DNA of 64,000 bases from Antitrichia curtipendula. Lineage: Eukaryota > Streptophyta > Bryopsida > Hypnales > Leucodontaceae. Positions 1-12,703 of the stretch are shown here, in pieces. The notes below the pieces were generated by a model. It ran no database searches and was not told the origin of the DNA. It saw only the letters and a list, made by a program, of their open reading frames with translations. The translations under genes and the position numbers were made by a program. How positions within the stretch are numbered: position 1 is the first letter of the stretch; each line of letters opens with the position of its first letter. The stretch covers positions 18,600,001 to 18,664,000 of the forward strand of contig OX579635.1 of NCBI GenBank assembly GCA_951230915.1, in the 5' to 3' direction.

Positions 1-2479
1 GGTGCTCTATTTGAAACGATTTCTAAAAGTCAAAAACAGCCAAAATATATATATCTCTTTTCAAAGTTTGATGGTTTATTTCAACATAAAAATGGATTTT
101 TTATAAAGTATTAGAAATTTGAAAAGGAAGATATTTCATCTAGTCACATACTTATTTTTAATTCACATACATGGTTCACTCAATTGAAACCTAACGATAT
201 GTTTGTGGACATCGTGAACCACAATATTGGTTTATATTTTAGAAAATGGAAATTATAAACAATGTGCGTGAATTTACAGATCCAGCAGTATTAGTATTGT
301 GGATTAAACCACAACTATCAATTAGGGATTTTTTCGTTAGATAATGATGGAAATGTTGGGAGTTTAAGGGATTTAAAATTTTAAAGGGAAAAATAGAGAT
401 TTTAAACTAAAATGACTTCAAGCAAGATTTGATAAAGTTATTAAATTAGGCAAACAATAAAATGGTAAAAAAATGAAAACCAAAATACAACAAAGTAGAA
501 AAATTTAATTAGAATTAAATAAAATTCAAAAAGATAACATACACAAAAAATATAAAACCAAAATGAAAACAAAATACTTTAGATAGGAATTGTGCTCAAT
601 GTGTAATTTTAGATCTCATTTTGGCATAATAGAATATTTTTTTCGAAAAAAATTTGAACTAAAAGAATTTGGAAAATTACACTTAATTTCATTTTCAAAA
701 ATCTATTTGAGATTTAAAGCTTTTAATCAAAAGTTTTGGACAAAATTCATGTTCACAACATTTTCTTTGACAACATCCTCTTTGAATTTTGTCTACAAAT
801 TTTGATTGGAGGCTCAATCTCACAAACGGATTTTTGAAGATGAAATTTTACTTGATTTCCCAACTTTTCTTAGTTCAAATCTTCTTGGAAAGAGTTATTC
901 TACTATGCAAAAATGAAGTGTGAAGTTCTAAATTGAACACGATTCATTTGTTTTGACAATGAGCAGTCAAGCTTTCATCTTTAAAAATTTGTGACGAACA
1001 ATGGATTTCATTATAAAAATGAATTTTCCATCCCACACCTTACAATTGGATTTCCTTAAATGTTGTGCTTTGCATTTTCTCTTGAAGGGTATTGTTGATT
1101 CCATTGAAAATGAATTCAACCATGCCAGAAAAAAAACATGAAAACTTCAACATTATATGCCAATTAGCAATGAGGATTTAATTTTTTGGAGACCAAGATA
1201 GTGTCTTTAATTAATTTTGTATTTTGGTAACAAGCTAGGTTTAGGTTGTTTTTTTACAACCTAGGTTTTGAATTTTTTCTCTCAAAACAAGGCAGTATTT
1301 GGATTTATTTTGTAATTTCATAACAAGCTAGGTTTTAGATTATTTTTTCATAATAAGGTAGATTTGGAAATCTTTCATTTTTTTGTAACAAATTGTATCT
1401 ATATTCTTTTCCTATTTTTGCAGCAAGCACATTCTTGATTTGTTATTTTTTGTTACAAGCTTTGTCTTTGCCAAAAAAAATCCCAAAGGATTGAATGCAA
1501 ATTAAACATGTGCCTTTACAGATTCTCAATTTCAAAATGAATTAGCATTAAACTTCTCATGAAGATTTCAAAATTCTCCTAGGTAAAGAACCTTGTTGCA
1601 TAAGTTGGTATCATAGTCATAGTCACCCAAGCCACATTTTTCTTGGCCACTGGTATTTCCAATCCATACTCAACTTGCAACTGATGTAGACATGTCATAC
1701 CAAGCTTGTGAAGTATTTCAATGGATGATCTACTATTGATTTCTCCTTCTTCTCTAGTGTGGTTCAATACAGTCTTTGTATATAGAGAACCCAAAACCTA
1801 TTGATAGTCACAAATTTCTTGCCGGAGTTTGTTTCCCTCAAAACCACTTTTGATTGAAGAAGTGTGCAGTACACTTGTAAGTGGTTGTTGTCTAAAAATT
1901 CCACCTATAAAAGACATGATGCAAGGTTACAAAACAATGTTTGTACATCATTTTTCTCAAAATACACTGAAATTTGCTCATGTGTGCCATTTAGAACATT
2001 CTAAAGGGTTAATGTAAAGCGAGCCTAATTAATACAATACCACAAAAAAAATTGAGCTTATTGCAATGTCTTTGCAATAAAGCATGACATGCGTCCAAAA
2101 ACATACAAGCTGAACAAGCTTTGCAAAGAAGTCGTTTGTTTAGGGGGCTTAATATTGATGTTTGTAGAATTTTGACAATTCTTGGGATTCACTAGCCTAT
2201 ATAAAATTTAAAAGGAAAAAATGAGATTACTAGGTCATTTACAAATGAAAATTTGTTGCAAATGGCCAAATAAAGAGTAGATTTGCTTTGTTGTCAAACT
2301 AATAGCAGGTAACAAGTTCAAACATGTCCAATGTAAAAAATTGCTTCCTAGAAGTCAAAAACATTCCTCCCTTGTTTTTCACAAACCTCCCTTGAAATCT
2401 TGAAAGCTGACAATTTTGATTTTCTTCTTGCAACTATTACACACTTCCAACTAGAATTCCAAAAATCTTGACCTTAAAT
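1..2479. other. AT-rich spacer, no gene seen
   Basis: Very AT-rich DNA with many homopolymer runs. The only ATG-to-stop frames are short (about 70 codons or fewer), are not GC-enriched and resemble nothing I recognise. No tRNA, rRNA or CRISPR pattern was seen. It probably consists of decayed transposon sequence. Confidence 0.6.
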
Positions 2480-2720
2480 TAGGTTGTTTATTTTGTTTTG
2501 TTTGATTGATACGTTGAGATCTCAAAAACTTTAAATCCCCCAGCTATGTTCTTGGTACCACTGGAAAGTTGTCCGCAAGGAGGGGTGCACAAACTTTTAT
2601 TCATGGCGTTTAGATCTATGGTATAAAAGTTGTTGAAGTTAAAAGTTTAAAAAATTATTTAATTTTTAAAATTATTTTTATTTTTAATTTGTTTGTGGCA
2701 ATGGCAAAAGGCACACTAGT
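2480..2720 (+). repeat. Dispersed repeat family R2, copy 1
   Basis: Holds the ordered blocks GAGATCTC, GGTACCACTGGAAAG, AGGAGGGGTGCAC and a GTGGCAATGGCA tail. The same blocks recur in the same order near 43.25-43.51 kb, and in reverse near 11.96-12.19 and 12.23-12.42 kb. No open frame is shared, so it reads as a non-coding dispersed repeat of unknown class. Its borders were set by eye from where similarity fades and are approximate. Confidence 0.5.
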
Positions 2721-4620
2721 TTCTATTATCTTTTATATAAGGTTTTTCCAATACTAAGGCATGGGTTGGAACTATAATTCATCCTACGTGTTGCCTTAGG
2801 TAGCATAGTTTGGGCACCAAATCCGTTCTGATCCCAAGGAAGAAATTAGGATGAGTTTTTGGGTGGCCTAAGGTCCCATCTAAGGTCGGATTGGACTCTT
2901 CCATTGGATCATGAACAACTCTATTGTCAATCAACGAAAGTTATTATTCTAATCTTTGACCCTTCATAACTTTTGCATATGTTATCAACAAGTTGCATTC
3001 TTTGATGCATTGGAACTTCCTTTCACTTGCCAACAAGAAAATTTAACTATTCTAATAATAGTAAATAGGCACAATAGCTACTTTGTATGAAGAAAAAATT
3101 GTACAAGACAAACTTTGTCTTCTCATGCTTTCAACAATTTCATCGTAAACCACCACTCATAAGAAATTGCAAGAATGGACATTTATGATAGAGCAATTGG
3201 ACTATGTATATATCTTGGTCTTCCTCTTGCAAAAACTCTCTTCAATTACAATTACATAAATCCACTCTAAGAGGCTACCATCCTTAACAAACAAATCATA
3301 TCATCACCTAGATATTCAAGCATCATTTGTTTGCTATATTGATTAAATATTTTTTTTAAATATTTTTCTATGGTAGTCAATAATTTAGATTTTTAGGTGC
3401 ATTTCTATTTTCTATAATTAAAAGTATCTAAATAAAATGTATATTTTTTTCTAAATAAATTATTTGCAAAAATTATAGTATTTTTAAAATGCTTATCATA
3501 TTTTGAAATTTTTAGTAGAAATGGAGATAATAGTGATATGTTAATAGTGTAGTCTATTAAAATTAAATTTCAACTTCTTCAAAAATTTAAGATGAAATAA
3601 AAAAATGTTTTTGGAGCTTAGTTTGTTTAATTAGTTGAATTCATGTGTTTGCCTCATGCAACTAAGCCTCGCTTCTGGTTCTTGCACTCCTTAGGGTTCT
3701 CACAAATACAAAGTTGTTTCTACATTGTCTTGATATTGATTGATATTAACATATGCATATGTTGCAATACTAAAGAATATATATGAACTTGTTTTGTCCA
3801 AGAAATCTATTACTATTAAAAAATAAATTAGGTGACTTTTTTCTTTAACAATTAACAATAAATGTTTATTTTTCTTAGTAGTTTTTGGATTTTTTTGTGC
3901 ATGATTTATGATTTATGAAATTGAGCATTAGTAGATCCTTATACAATCTCAATAGGCCACCCCACAAAAAGTCATTAACAATTGACCTTGGAATGCTCTA
4001 ACATCCAATTCCTCAACAATGAACAAATTCATTTTCGTGTTTCTCGCTTGTTGTTGATTGGATGAAAGTCATTTTAATTTGTGGAGATACTTTATCAAGT
4101 TCTTGTGGAGCCCTATCTATCGTTGGGATTTGTTGTTACTAGAGTACATATTTTTCTAAAATGACGAATGTGGAAATATGTCAAGTGGTTGACCAAGTCA
4201 AATTTGCATTGACTCTAGTTCAAAACTAGATTTGCAAAAATGAGGTCATAGATGTAAAGAACACAAAAATTTCAAAAAATCACCATGCCAAGAAAACCTC
4301 CTTTCAAATCCATTCTAACAAATTTCACCCCCATATGATAATATTTTTCTTGTAATCAAATTTAGAAGGAATTTTAAAATTTTCCTTACAAAATTCATAA
4401 AGAAATAAAATATTGATAATAACATTGGTGAATCTAAATGTCATGATGGGATCTAAAATTCAAAATCTACAACTTTCCTCTGCATGTCAATTCCAAAATA
4501 TCCTTCCAAGTAGTACGGAGTACTTTATAATGACTTTTCCCAAATCGTCAATTCTGGAGTCAAAGACTCATGACGTTTGGGGGATAACTCCAAGCATTAA
4601 AATCTACTGTTAAACCCCCT
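2721..4620. other. AT-rich spacer, no gene seen
   Basis: No convincing coding frame, RNA gene or structured repeat. A short open frame at 4413-4613 (+) has no recognisable motif and ordinary AT-rich composition. Confidence 0.55.
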
Positions 4621-4935
4621 TGAATTCACGAAATCTTTATTCCACCGACCAGGTGTCGACATTTGTCAAAGACCTCGAAAACTGGGGCAGATGAAGTGCT
4701 AAACCCTAAAACGTTAAGGGGGGTACGGATGAAACGTGAACGATAATCGTCGGAGGAACCGACAGAACATTCTGGCGGTTCGGGTAATGCCGACTGAACG
4801 TCACTGTCGTTGCTTACCAAGCACGTCAGTTCGATCGGTCGATTAAAATTGGCCCAAAAAGTCGGTTTCAAAGACATCCAAGAACAACGAAATGAACGGA
4901 CCACGTGCAGTGGCTCTCACAAAGTTATTGCACTG
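4621..4935 (-). other. GC-richer island with an unrecognised 92-codon frame
   Basis: Base composition rises sharply against the flanks. The minus strand is open at 4626..4904 (92 codons). The predicted peptide has no motif I recognise, no signal peptide and no membrane segment. It directly abuts the foldback element at 4936, so it may be a captured gene fragment or part of a larger element. There is no evidence that it is expressed. Confidence 0.2.
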
Positions 4936-5268
4936 AAGGTGAAGACACCCTAAACCGTCCATGTACCCAATTCCGTCATGATGTATTATATTTTTATAGT
5001 AAGAATGTACTCTATTAGTACATGGTGACAGAATTGGATACATGGTGATGGAATTGGATACATGGTGATGGAATTGGATACATGGTGACGGAATTGGGTA
5101 CATGGTAATGGAATTGGATACATGGTGACGGAATTGGGTACATGGTAATGGAATTGGATACATGGTAATGGAATTGGATACATGGTGACGGAATTGGGTA
5201 CATGGTAATGGAATTGGATACATGATGATGAAATTGGGTACATGGACGGTTTAGGGTGTTTCCACCTT
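4936..5268. mobile_element. Foldback element with internal 20-bp minisatellite
   Basis: Two 50-bp arms (4936-4985 and 5219-5268) are near-perfect inverted copies, both containing ACACCCTAAACCGTCCATG or its complement. Between them lie about eleven head-to-tail 20-bp units (5019-5238) of the form TACATGGTGATGGAATTGGA, varying at a few positions. The unit is clearly related to the inner end of the right arm, so the array probably arose by tandem amplification of the arm. Long open frames on the minus strand here are artefacts of a 20-bp period that lacks stops. The transposon superfamily is unknown; no clear target duplication was seen. Confidence 0.75.
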
Positions 5269-6214
5269 AATTTATCATGTTGCACACCTCAAAAAATCAC
5301 ACTCAAATCGACACTTTTCTTGTCCTTATCAAGAGGGTGGTCCAAATTAAATGGCAATTTTTTGGTTGTAAACCAACCCAAGTTGTTTCGTGCTTTCTGA
5401 CACTCTTGCAATAATGCATTGGCTATGAATTTTCACAATTAAAAGCACAAGGTACCTATTCATGCTATTAGACTTCCCATAAACAAGTTGCCCTTATAGC
5501 TTGAAATGTCTCACCTCCAGTTGGTTGCCTAAGGAAACTCATCAACTTTCATTGGTTGCTAATGATGGTTCTAGGTGAGTGAAGGTAACATAATATTCTT
5601 GAATGAGAAAGAAGGATGGTCCTTCTACAATTCTACTATTAAAAAAGAATGTTTGTGTTACAATGGGCTTACAATATATTGGCAAGCTTATATTCAAGAT
5701 GTTATATTATAAAACTAGTCTTGATTCATGGAAATTAAAGTGAAGGGCTCCCTATCTTAAAGTTTAAAAATATTATTAATGGACCATTCAAGGTACAAAT
5801 ATATATGGCATAATAGGTATTGGTGCCTTTAGGTAGGTATATCCTAGGATGCAGCTGAAGAATATGAAATCTTCCAAACTTCTAAACATGCATGTCCACA
5901 ATCTCATAGATGTTGAAAGTACTCATTACAGTAATTTATCTTATTGAAGAGGGTGCAAAATTAGTATCACAATAAACAATTTGTATTTGTGTTAATATAT
6001 ACAATAATATTTCTACATGCACTAATTTAAAATAGACTAGCTTTGATAATTTAGTATAATGAGTGCTACAACTTAATTCCCTAAGGGGGTCTTGGGGTAC
6101 CAACCTATAATGCTATAACTTTTTATTCTAAAACCTCTCTTCTACTAGTTATTAAATTACCCTCATTGTCATTGTAATGATTTTTTGTTGCTATAGTCAT
6201 GGAGTAGTGATTTG
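5269..6214. other. AT-rich spacer with a repeat fragment
   Basis: No gene. The stretch near 5940-6060 (starting GAGGGTGCAAAATTAGTATC) matches the downstream part of the kinase duplicon at about 29.05-29.22 kb and, inverted, at about 50.08-50.25 kb. A third, truncated copy of that repeat therefore lies here. Confidence 0.45.
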
Positions 6215-6381
6215 AGCCCATCCCTTGCTATGAAAGCCGCAAGCGACTGGGTGGGGGGGCACTAAGCTCCCCTTCACATTACAAAAATAAACAGGATTAC
6301 ATGAGCGTGGAGGGCACATGGAAGTGCCACTCTCCATCACCTTTGGAACAAAAAAACTGGAAACCAGCCCATCCCTTGCTA
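6215..6381. mobile_element. Retroposon-like insert between 16-bp direct repeats
   Basis: A GC-rich insert of 135 bp (6231-6365) lies between two perfect 16-bp direct repeats, AGCCCATCCCTTGCTA, at 6215-6230 and 6366-6381. A repeat of this length is typical of target duplications made by LINE or SINE retrotransposition. The insert contrasts strongly in GC with its AT-rich surroundings. I see no clear poly(A) tail or polymerase III box, so it could be a 5'-truncated LINE end or another retroposed RNA. Confidence 0.55.
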
Positions 6382-7887
6382 AATACAAAATGTTTGCAAG
6401 GAGTCAAAATGGGAGATTTCTAAAAAAAATTGAAAAATAGTTAGACAAACAATAAAAAAATATTATTATGATTTTTTTTCAAAATTATTAAGTCAACGCA
6501 TTATTGTTTGCAAGTTACAAAAAATTTACTTGTAGTTGTAACCAACCAATATTGGCTAACGAGCAAATGAAAGTATAATGTTAAACTTGAAAGGGAACAA
6601 TTTTCAAATCTTTACATGAAATTTGAAGGGCCTTTGGAAATTGCACGCTACGTGCAATTGAAGTCTGTTACAGATGTCTAATTGAGAAATTATAATTATT
6701 TAATGAAATTTACACATTATGCATTATATATAAAATTAAAATTTGAATTTAAAAAATAAAATTTAAGATGATTTTCAATTGAATTCTTTTCTTTTTTTCA
6801 ATATTTATTATGGTTATAACTTAATAAAAATCTTCAAGGATGTAAATTTTGTCTAAAATGGTTAGTATGCTATTTTTTTATATGATACCTTGTTGATTGA
6901 AACAAGACTTCAAATTTGAGTTTAAAATAACTAATTTAGAAATTTTATTCATAAAATAGAAATACATATTTCACTTTCATGTTATATAGAATTTAAACTC
7001 TAATGCTTATTTGCCCATCCAAAATTTAAAAAAATACCCTCTACATACAAATGTGCACAAATTTTTTTTTGCAATCATACAATTTAGCAAATCAACCATA
7101 GAATCTTAAAGAGATTTATTTGCTCACCATTCCCTAAGATTCCATAAAAATCAAAGATTATATCTCAAGATTTTAATGATCCAAAAGTTGATTCACATTT
7201 CAATACAATTGCTTCAAAAAGGGAACAATTGCTAACAAATAAAGAATTTCCTACCATAAAGTGTTTAAAAAATTATGAGTTTCTTGAAATGTAAGCTCAA
7301 TACAATTACAACAAATTGCAAAAGAATTCAGAGCCATAACAAAAAAATATTGTCACCTAGGTGAAAAAGAGTCCAAACCAATAGTTTGAGAACCCTGAAA
7401 TATAAACGTCCAATCTTTGTGAACTATGCTTGCTAAAGTGTATTGTAGTATACAAATTTTGAGATTAATCTTGCACTGAAGAAATCATTGATTGTATTTG
7501 GATAATGACCAATGATCCTAAATTTTTTTTATTTTTTTAAGATTAAAAAACAAGTAAATGAAGTTCTTTTTAAAGCAATTAAACCCCATCATGATATAAA
7601 GATGGTTCTCTACTCTTTAAAAAATGTTCATGCTTATTTCAAAGAGCCTTCCACTTTAAGAGACTCACATTTTGGGTGACATTTGAATAGACATGCACAA
7701 ATGTTTCTTTTGACACAAGCCTATTCAATATAGATGTCATCTAAAATCCATTATAATGAATAGGCAAAAGATATTCCAAAGTTTGAATAGACACGTTTGA
7801 ATTCAACTTGTTTTATTTTAACATCACCCAAAATATGGTCTTCTAAGTTCCCAATAGTGTGGCATATGGATGCCATGGTGGTGCCAC
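6382..7887. other. AT-rich spacer, nothing identified
   Basis: No open frame of note, no RNA gene and no inverted or tandem repeat detected by eye. A run of poly(T)/poly(A) and simple AT-rich sequence. Confidence 0.5.
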
Positions 7888-8810
7888 TTAACCTCTAAAG
7901 GACTAAGGCCTTTTTTTTTGCCCAAAAACAGTCAAAACTGCCATTTCTTTAGCAAAGAGTAAAAAATTTGAAAATCAATTTTTAGAAAATCTAACCATAT
8001 GATCTTACACCTAACTAGTATGAGAATGTGTGGAAAAAATTTCAGAATTTTTGACAGCACAAATTGCAAGATATTTGCGTTTAAAGTGAAAAAAACAAGT
8101 TTTTCATCACATTGCGGGACTATATTTTTTGACTTTGAGCATTTTAAACTTAAATTTCTTGCACTACAGAGTTTTGAGCTTTAAATCTTTATAGTGGAGA
8201 ATTGAGTGTAGAGTCTAGGGAAAAAAAAGAAATAAAAAAAAACTTAATTTTTATTCTTTAAAAAATTGTTAAGTAGAAGTAGGTACAAGATAAAAGGAAA
8301 ATCTAAAATATTAATATTTTTTATATGGAATTAAAATGCACTAATGCCAATGGTGAGATTGTTTTAGCAAACAAACTAAACCATTTGGAACTTTTGTGTT
8401 TGAAAAATTGCAAAAATTGCATTCAGAAATGAATCCTACAAGTTATTTTTTTCAAGAAGATGCTTTCATTGCCCAAAAAACAAAATTGTCTAGAACTTTT
8501 TCATAACAACTCCATATGAAATGAATAAAAGCTTACCAAATAGACAAATTATAATCTATAAGAAAAATAAAATTTTAAATTTTAAATTTTGCAAAAAGAA
8601 ATTTATTGCTCGCTCTCCCCTATTTTGAGCTTATTTGGGCATAACTTTTGTTTCCTGGGCACCGATTGAAAAAAAAAATATTCCCATGAATCTAATCAAT
8701 TTTTCTATCTTCAAAAAAAGTTTCAAATATCAGGACAAAAATTCAGCCCATAGGTACCTGCCCAAAATCTCATTTTTCCTCCAAAAGGACAATGGTCCTT
8801 TAGGGGTTAA
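7888..8810 (+). mobile_element. TTAA-bounded MITE family R1, copy a
   Basis: It begins TTAACCTCTAAAGGAC and ends GGTCCTTTAGGGGTTAA, an inverted repeat of about 17 bp with TTAA on both sides; the flanks beyond TTAA are not alike. Length is 923 bp. The sequence is AT-rich with small frames only, so it is non-autonomous. Internal sequence is shared with copies at 10.7, 34.7, 39.0, 46.4, 49.1 and 60.6 kb. TTAA target sites and CCC-starting ends are hallmarks of the piggyBac superfamily, but assignment without a transposase is an inference. Confidence 0.7.
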
Positions 8811-10719
8811 ATGTTGCATGGAATTTTTTTTCATTTGGCTTGTCTACAATGTGGCACCTAATGTGGTTACCATAAAAGTGATATTCAAACCAACAATGAT
8901 GACATGGCATGTCCAATCAATACACTTTTGTGGCATCTAAAAATTTTAATACTACTTTTTGAGACATCAACTTAGATGTCCAAACATATTTTGAAACATC
9001 AATTGAAGCATGCCTTATTCATAGGGCAAGGTCAACAAAAATAATTATTTAAAAAAATTACAAAATAAAATAATTCTTTTTTTTGTTGAATGCAACAAGA
9101 ACTAAAGGAAACTTTACATCTACCATCAAGAGAATTTTTGATGGCAAAGTGAAGGAATTACTTCATTGTTTTAAGTTAGTCAAAACAAAGGAAGGTAAAG
9201 ATGTTTTTATAATGAAATCCATTGTCCATCCATGGCTAGACAAAGGATATGGGATAATTTGAAAGTGGAAGCTTCACTGTTGGACATTTGAACGTTGTTT
9301 CAAACATCTTGACTTTGTTAAGAATTTTCACTTTGAACACAATTTTTGCTTTACATATCCCATATGGGTTGTTTCACTTCCTACCACCCAACTTGCATGA
9401 AGAGTTTCTCTTTTCATCCATGGTGTACATCCACCTAATATCCTTTTTTTGCAAAGCATGCCATGTGGCTGCCTTTATTCTAAGTTTTTTACATTTGATC
9501 AATGTTTTATCCCAATCCACAATAACTTTCAGATAGTTATCTTCACTCAAAATATATCTATTTATAGACGTGGTAGTACTATGATTTGGAGACGTTCAAA
9601 AAAACATCACTATGTTTGCATTCATGTCAAATAAAACATAAGCGTCAATGATAGCTTCAACTTGTTTTTACAGTAATTTGGCAACGTTCTTTGTAGCACC
9701 TACAAAAATCTACCTTTTAGGACCATCGTCACTGTGACATCTTGATGTTCAGAAAAACAACAAAACATGTCTAGGATCAAATATAAGAAAAACTGGATTT
9801 TTTTATAATGATTCAAAATTATTACAATTTAGCAAATGTGGTATAGAAATAAAGACATAGGTCCACAAGATATGTGCACCTATAATCAACACGAACAACA
9901 ATTGAGTATATTAATTATTATAAAATTAAAATCATTTTTATGGAACCTTCAAAATATCCATGTCAATTTTAAGGAGCCTTCAAGAATATTTATATTTGGC
10001 ACGACTTATAGAAATTAATACATTGATCTACAAGGTAAGTACCCCTATAATTGACACTAACAACAATTAAAAATATTTATTAATATAAAATTTAAATTAT
10101 TCATAAGGGGCCTCATTGTTAACAAATAAAAGGGGATTTCAGCGTATTCTAGCATGCATTATGTGGACACCATATAGATTAGTTATGATATTTTTAACTA
10201 TTAATTGCACCAAAAATCAACACTAGGCTTTACTAAACTCTTTGTATTTTGGTTTTGTACATCTTGTCTAATCAATATTTAAGTTTTTGTTGCTTTCAAA
10301 TTCAAATGTATGCATTACATCTTGGGATGTAATGATTATGGGTGCACATATTGAAGCTCTCTAACATCCTTCTCATTCATCTCAAATAATATTTGGAACT
10401 TTTGTAAGACAACCTTCTTTTAAATGATTTATTATACGGAAATGTGATAAATATTAAAATCTTACAAATATATAAGCAAAATTTTACAAAAGTTCAAAAA
10501 AGGATTCAATCTTTTAAAGCTTAAGAAAAATAATCATTAAATGCCTAAAGTACATGCTTCTATAATTATTTATAAGAGTTAAGAGTCATTTGATTGTTGA
10601 AAATTCTAAAAAGGTAATCATATGTATTAATAAAAGAAAAAAATCACAATTTACATTTGTAATGATGAAATTACATTTTTGAAATAACTATTAGCTTTCA
10701 AAGAAGAGTTGAATTTTTT
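8811..10719. other. AT-rich spacer, nothing identified
   Basis: Frames such as 9288-9536 (+) lack recognisable motifs. A small palindrome lies around 10318-10340. No RNA gene seen. Probably decayed transposon DNA. Confidence 0.5.
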
Positions 10720-11660
10720 TTAACCTCTAAAGACCCATTGTCCCTCAAAGGACAAAATGGATTTTGGGCAAGCTACTATGGTCTCAACATTTGTTGTGCT
10801 TTTCTGAATTGTTTTTTTTAGAAAGATAGAAAAAACATTAGCTTTTCTAAAAATATAATTTTTATTTCAATCAATGCCTAAGAGCAAAAGTTATGGCACA
10901 AAAAGCCCAAATTTTAGTTCAGTAGGTAGAACCTTCCTTTAAAAAAACTTTAAGAAAAAACTTAAATTTTTTTTCTTAGATTGTATTTTTATCTACATGG
11001 GAAACTTTGATTCATTCCATGTAGATTTAGTATGCAAAAATTATCGACAATCTTATTTTTTGGGCAGTTAGAGTATTTTCTTGAAAAAATACCTTATAGG
11101 ATTCATTTTTGAACTCAATTTTCACAATTTTTCAAAAAGAAAGTCTTACAAGGTTACAATCTCTTGCTAGAATAATCTCATGATTGAGATTAGTGTGTTT
11201 CAATTCCATCTTAGAGCTATTAATGATTTAGTTTTCCCTTCAATCTTGATCCTACTTTTACTTAATAATTTTTTAATGAATGAAAACTAAGTTTAAGAAA
11301 TAAAGAAAAAATTCTTAGGCTCTCAATTCAATTTTTCATCATATAAAATTCGAAATTCAAAATCACTAGAGCAAAAAAATTAAGTTAATAAGGTTCAAAG
11401 CCAAAAAATGTAGTTAGGTAAGGTTAAACAAACCTTGTTTTCTTTACTTTAAATTCAAATATCTTGCAATCTACACAATTAGAGTTTCTGAAATTTTTTC
11501 CACACATTTTTCCACTAGTCTAGTACAAGATCCTACAATTAGATATGTAGAAAAAATATTTTAAAAATGTCTTTGCTCATTGCTATAAAAATAGCAATTT
11601 TTAATGGTTTTGTATGAATCATCTACTTAAGAAAACTAAAAGTAGTCATTGGAGGTCAAA
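10720..11660 (-). mobile_element. TTAA-bounded MITE family R1, copy b
   Basis: It starts TTAACCTCTAAAGACCC and runs about 941 bp to a degraded right end (near TCATTGGAGGTCAA). Its left end matches the right end of copy a, so the two lie in opposite orientations. The degraded right end suggests an older insertion. A piece with the same right end recurs near 29515-29540. Confidence 0.5.
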
Positions 11661-11959
11661 CTAATGTGTAAGACCTCCCCTTTTCATACAAAATTTCAAG
11701 TATGAATATTTGTGGAAGGCTTGCTTTTTTTGTGCAAAATTTCAAGGATGATCATATGCACCCCTATTTTAAATAGATAGAATTTCTTCATCCATCATCC
11801 AATTTTTGGCCTGCACATCTTTACAAGGTTAGATACTCTAGCTAAGATAATGAAATCATATATATTAGTGTACTTTACACCTTTGCCACAATAAAAAATA
11901 AAAAAAAAGTAAATTAAATAAATAAAAAAATCTCATAAAAACTTCGAAATTAAATATCT

Positions 11960-12420
11960 TTTTTGTTGTAGATCCAAACATCATGAAACAAAGCATGTGC
12001 ATCCCTCCTCACAAAGTGCTTTCTCACTATACCAATCACGCGATTGGGAGACAATCCAGGAGATTTCATTGTAACAAATAACCAAATCAAACCAAACCAA
12101 ACCAAATCAAACCAAACCAAACCAAATCAAACCAAATCAACAACCTAACTTAACGGATGGACTAGTTTGTTTGTGCCATTGCCTCAATAATTGCCAAGGT
12201 AAAAAAAACTTTTCTAATTTTTCAATCAATCAAAACTTTGAAATTCAATAACTTTCATAACGTAGCTAGGTTGAAACACTACAAAAGAAAGTCCGGGCAC
12301 CCCTTCTTGCAGAGAGCTTTTCAACGGTACCAAGAATGAGACTGGAGGATGCACAGTCTAGGAGATCTCACTGTAACAAACAAAGAAAGAAAACAATTAG
12401 CCCAACTTATTAATGAATGG
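11960..12420 (-). repeat. Dispersed repeat R2, copies 2 and 3 in tandem
   Basis: Two successive inverted copies of the R2 repeat (about 11960-12190 and 12230-12420), each holding the GCATCCCTCCT-like and GGAGATYTCAYTGTAACAAA blocks seen reversed at 2.5 and 43.3 kb. Between them lies an AACCAAATC microsatellite. Non-coding; borders approximate. Confidence 0.5.
12081..12144. repeat. Microsatellite, 20-bp period of ACCAAA/TCAAA
   Basis: About three copies of a 20-bp unit made of ACCAAATCAA plus ACCAAACCAA, inside the R2 repeat. It has the look of replication slippage at a simple CCAAA motif. Confidence 0.75.
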
Positions 12421-12437
12421 ATTTAGTCTAAAAAAGT

Positions 12438-12703
12438 GCATCGGGAAAGTACCCCTCATTGCTTCAATATTGTTGCAATATTGTTGCAATGGGTTAACAA
12501 TATAGTGTTGAAAGTATATTGTTGCATTACTGCAAATAATAACACAACAATATTGAAGCAATGGGAGCCTTGCATTTTTATTAAAAGTATATTGTTTCAA
12601 TACTGCAACAATACACTTTCAATACTGCAACAATACACTTTCAATACTATACTGTTAACCTATTGAAACAGTACTGCAGCAATCGGAGGCTTTTTCCCGA
12701 TGC
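12438..12703. mobile_element. Long-palindrome foldback MITE upstream of the CUE gene
   Basis: The ends are inverted: GCATCGGGAAA at the left and TTTCCCGATGC at the right. Homology continues inward over most of the 266 bp, including GGTTAACA/TGTTAACC and CAATATTGTTGC-type blocks. A second, smaller palindrome (CATTGCTTCAATATTG against CAATATTGAAGCAATG) nests inside the left half. Two direct copies of a block ending AATACACTTTCAATACT sit near the right arm. No clear target duplication was seen. Transcripts crossing it would form a long hairpin. Confidence 0.7.

Noticed and set aside
4843..5285. Overlapping minus-strand frames of 62-126 codons
   Set aside because: They read the 20-bp minisatellite in several frames; the repeated peptide is an artefact of the array.
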